From CAZQQN01 sp964549595 (GTDB taxonomy: Bacteria > Bacteroidota > Bacteroidia > CAILMK01 > CAYYUA01), in contig CAZJWK010000066.1 of assembly GCA_964549595.1 (NCBI GenBank), positions 1 to 15,549 on the forward strand: 15,549 bases of DNA, given 5' to 3'. The position numbers and the translations under genes were made by a program. The notes beneath the pieces were generated by a model. That model did not search any database. It was given only the letters and a program-made list of their open reading frames with translations, and was not told where the DNA came from. Each line of letters begins with the position of its first letter. Position 1 is the stretch's first letter. Positions 14,668 through 15,549 of the stretch are shown here, one piece after another.

Positions 14668-14928
14668 TTACTTGTGTTTGAACCAAATAAAAATGCGACC
14701 ATTGTTCTTGGCGTCTTTATCAATCCGGTCATACAATTTTTTAATGTGTTTTTGGTCCATAAATTTCAGGACCCGCTTTTTTAATTGGCCGCTGCCTTTT
14801 CCGTGGACAATTTCTACGATTTTTACTTTCTCGTCCAGGGCACGTTGGACAATATCGTTTAGCGCCTCATCAATAGCTTTGCTTTGGTTGTAGATCGGAT
14901 GAAGGTCTAATTTAAGTTTTGAGGCCAT
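14668..14928 (-). CDS. Free-standing Smr-domain protein
   Basis: Protein of 86 aa consisting almost wholly of one Smr domain: LKLDLHP at 5-11 carries the DLH motif, and IVEIVHGKGSGQLKKRVLKF (37-56) carries the canonical HGKGSGxL loop. The C-terminal RIFIWFKHK replaces the usual GGxGVTIV-like strand. Smr domains bind nucleic acids and some have nicking or ribosome-rescue endonuclease activity; no target can be inferred here. The ATG at 14928 (MASKLKLDL) immediately precedes the domain. It is divergent from the small secreted protein gene across 66 bases and convergent with the GNAT gene. The DUF2027/Smr protein at 4431 is a second, larger Smr protein in the same window, with a less canonical HGIGNG loop. 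Confidence 0.85.
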   Translation of the reverse strand: MASKLKLDLHPIYNQSKAIDEALNDIVQRALDEKVKIVEIVHGKGSGQLKKRVLKFMDQKHIKKLYDRIDKDAKNNGRIFIWFKHK

Positions 14929-14994
14929 CTGAATGGGGTTTAATTTAGATAATTGACCCGTTACTGCATTCGTTCTTCTAAAAAATTAATTCCT

Positions 14995-15414
14995 ATGACA
15001 AGTTTTAAGTTCAAACCGCTTTTTATATCCTGGTTAATGGTTATTTTAACGCCAATTTTCCTAAGGGGACAGGATTCGATTGCTCCTAATCAACCCGTTA
15101 TAAAGGATGCCGGTTTAGTAATGGTTAAGCAAGTAGAAGAATCTGATAAGGTAAAATGGTTCTTATTGGATAAAAAAGCCAATAAAACCCTTAATGTTTA
15201 CGGTTGCCAGGGAAAAGTGATATTTCAAACCAATGATGGAAAAACAATAAAGCAGGCCTTAAAGGTTTATAGTGATCGGAATTTCTGGATAAAAAGGCAA
15301 TCAATGCCCGGATCTTATGTCACTATGAAAATAAAATTTTCTCTTAGCGGGGATTATTTGCCCGAAAAACTTGAAGAAGAAAAAATAGCGGTGACCTACC
15401 GCCCGGAAGAATAG
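14995..15414 (+). CDS. Small secreted protein of unknown function
   Basis: No known domain is recognised. The ATG at 14995 gives 139 aa and a good signal peptide: MTSFKFKPLF, a hydrophobic stretch ISWLMVILTPIFL and cleavage near RGQ/DS at 26-28. The in-frame TTG at 14953 would add 14 polar residues ahead of it and is disfavoured. The mature part, about 110 aa, is beta-rich and lysine-rich (KVKWFLLDKKANKTLNVYG, GKVIFQTNDGK) with a single Cys and no sorting domain, so it is probably periplasmic. It may be one small beta-sandwich. There is no lipobox. It stands alone: the gene before it diverges and nothing is recognisable after it. No Bacteroidota -7 element is evident upstream. Confidence 0.72.
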   Translation: MTSFKFKPLFISWLMVILTPIFLRGQDSIAPNQPVIKDAGLVMVKQVEESDKVKWFLLDKKANKTLNVYGCQGKVIFQTNDGKTIKQALKVYSDRNFWIKRQSMPGSYVTMKIKFSLSGDYLPEKLEEEKIAVTYRPEE

Positions 15415-15549
15415 GGGGCGATAAAATCCTCTCTGTAGAATAAAATTGTTCGCTGGTTATAGGGAAATAGAAGTTTTTTACCATTAGCTTTTTTGCCCTG
15501 TTATTTGATCAATAGGCTAGCGTCCTATTTTGTCATGGTAATGGTTGTG
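15415..15549. other. Unassigned right end
   Basis: These 135 bases hold no convincing gene, terminator or RNA. A weak TAGCTTTT (15486-15493), one mismatch from a -7 element on the + strand, might serve a gene beginning beyond the window. Confidence 0.4.

Noticed and set aside
1..15549. CRISPR arrays, insertion sequences, attachment sites or prophage genes
   Set aside because: No direct-repeat arrays, transposase, integrase or phage-like genes were seen. The tmRNA 3' end is a common integration site, but no integrase or duplicated 3' end follows it within the window.

Overview
The window comes from a Bacteroidota bacterium. Four things point there: a secreted protein with a C-terminal type IX secretion (T9SS) sorting domain at 8232-10310, an UpxY-type NusG paralog, a DUF2027/Smr fusion protein, and -7 promoter elements of the Bacteroidota form TAnnTTTG (TAAATTTG once, TAATTTTG twice). 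Weak ribosome binding sites and a TTG-started glmM fit as well. The order or family cannot be fixed from this sequence. Nothing looks plasmid- or phage-borne: there is no insertion sequence, integrase, CRISPR array or tRNA gene.

Layout. Positions 1-242 are the 3' part of tmRNA, followed by a strong hairpin terminator. Positions 456-2498 hold three genes on the + strand: a CysQ-type bisphosphate nucleotidase, an MNT-type nucleotidyltransferase with no HEPN partner beside it, and a metal-dependent-class KdsA (KDO-8-phosphate synthase for LPS). Positions 2563-4267 pair an UpxY-like antiterminator with one UDP-glucuronate 4-epimerase-like gene, which resembles a minimal or residual surface polysaccharide locus; the epimerase is interrupted by 13 undetermined bases. 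Positions 4431-8117 carry the DUF2027/Smr protein, the phosphoglucosamine mutase GlmM and a NifS/IscS-type cysteine desulfurase. Positions 8232-10310 encode the T9SS cargo protein, whose core resembles the gingipain (C25) fold but seems to lack its catalytic residues.

The most distinctive region is 10352-14229, a compact four-gene biosynthetic cluster: SAM methyltransferase (-), type III polyketide synthase (-), UbiA-family prenyltransferase (+) and a geranylgeranyl-reductase-like FAD oxidoreductase (-). The set suggests a long-chain alkylresorcinol or pyrone made by the type III PKS, then O- or C-methylated, oxidised or reduced by the flavoprotein, and perhaps prenylated in the membrane. The logic is that of the Streptomyces srsABC phenolic-lipid operon with a prenyltransferase added. 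The product itself is inference. The PKS and UbiA genes diverge from a region of about 70 bp containing a perfect 7-2-7 dyad, and the UbiA and FAD genes converge so tightly that their stop codons share one TTAA.

The right end holds a small GNAT-like acetyltransferase, a free-standing Smr-domain protein (the second Smr protein in the window) and a small secreted protein of unknown function. The last 135 bases hold no recognisable gene.
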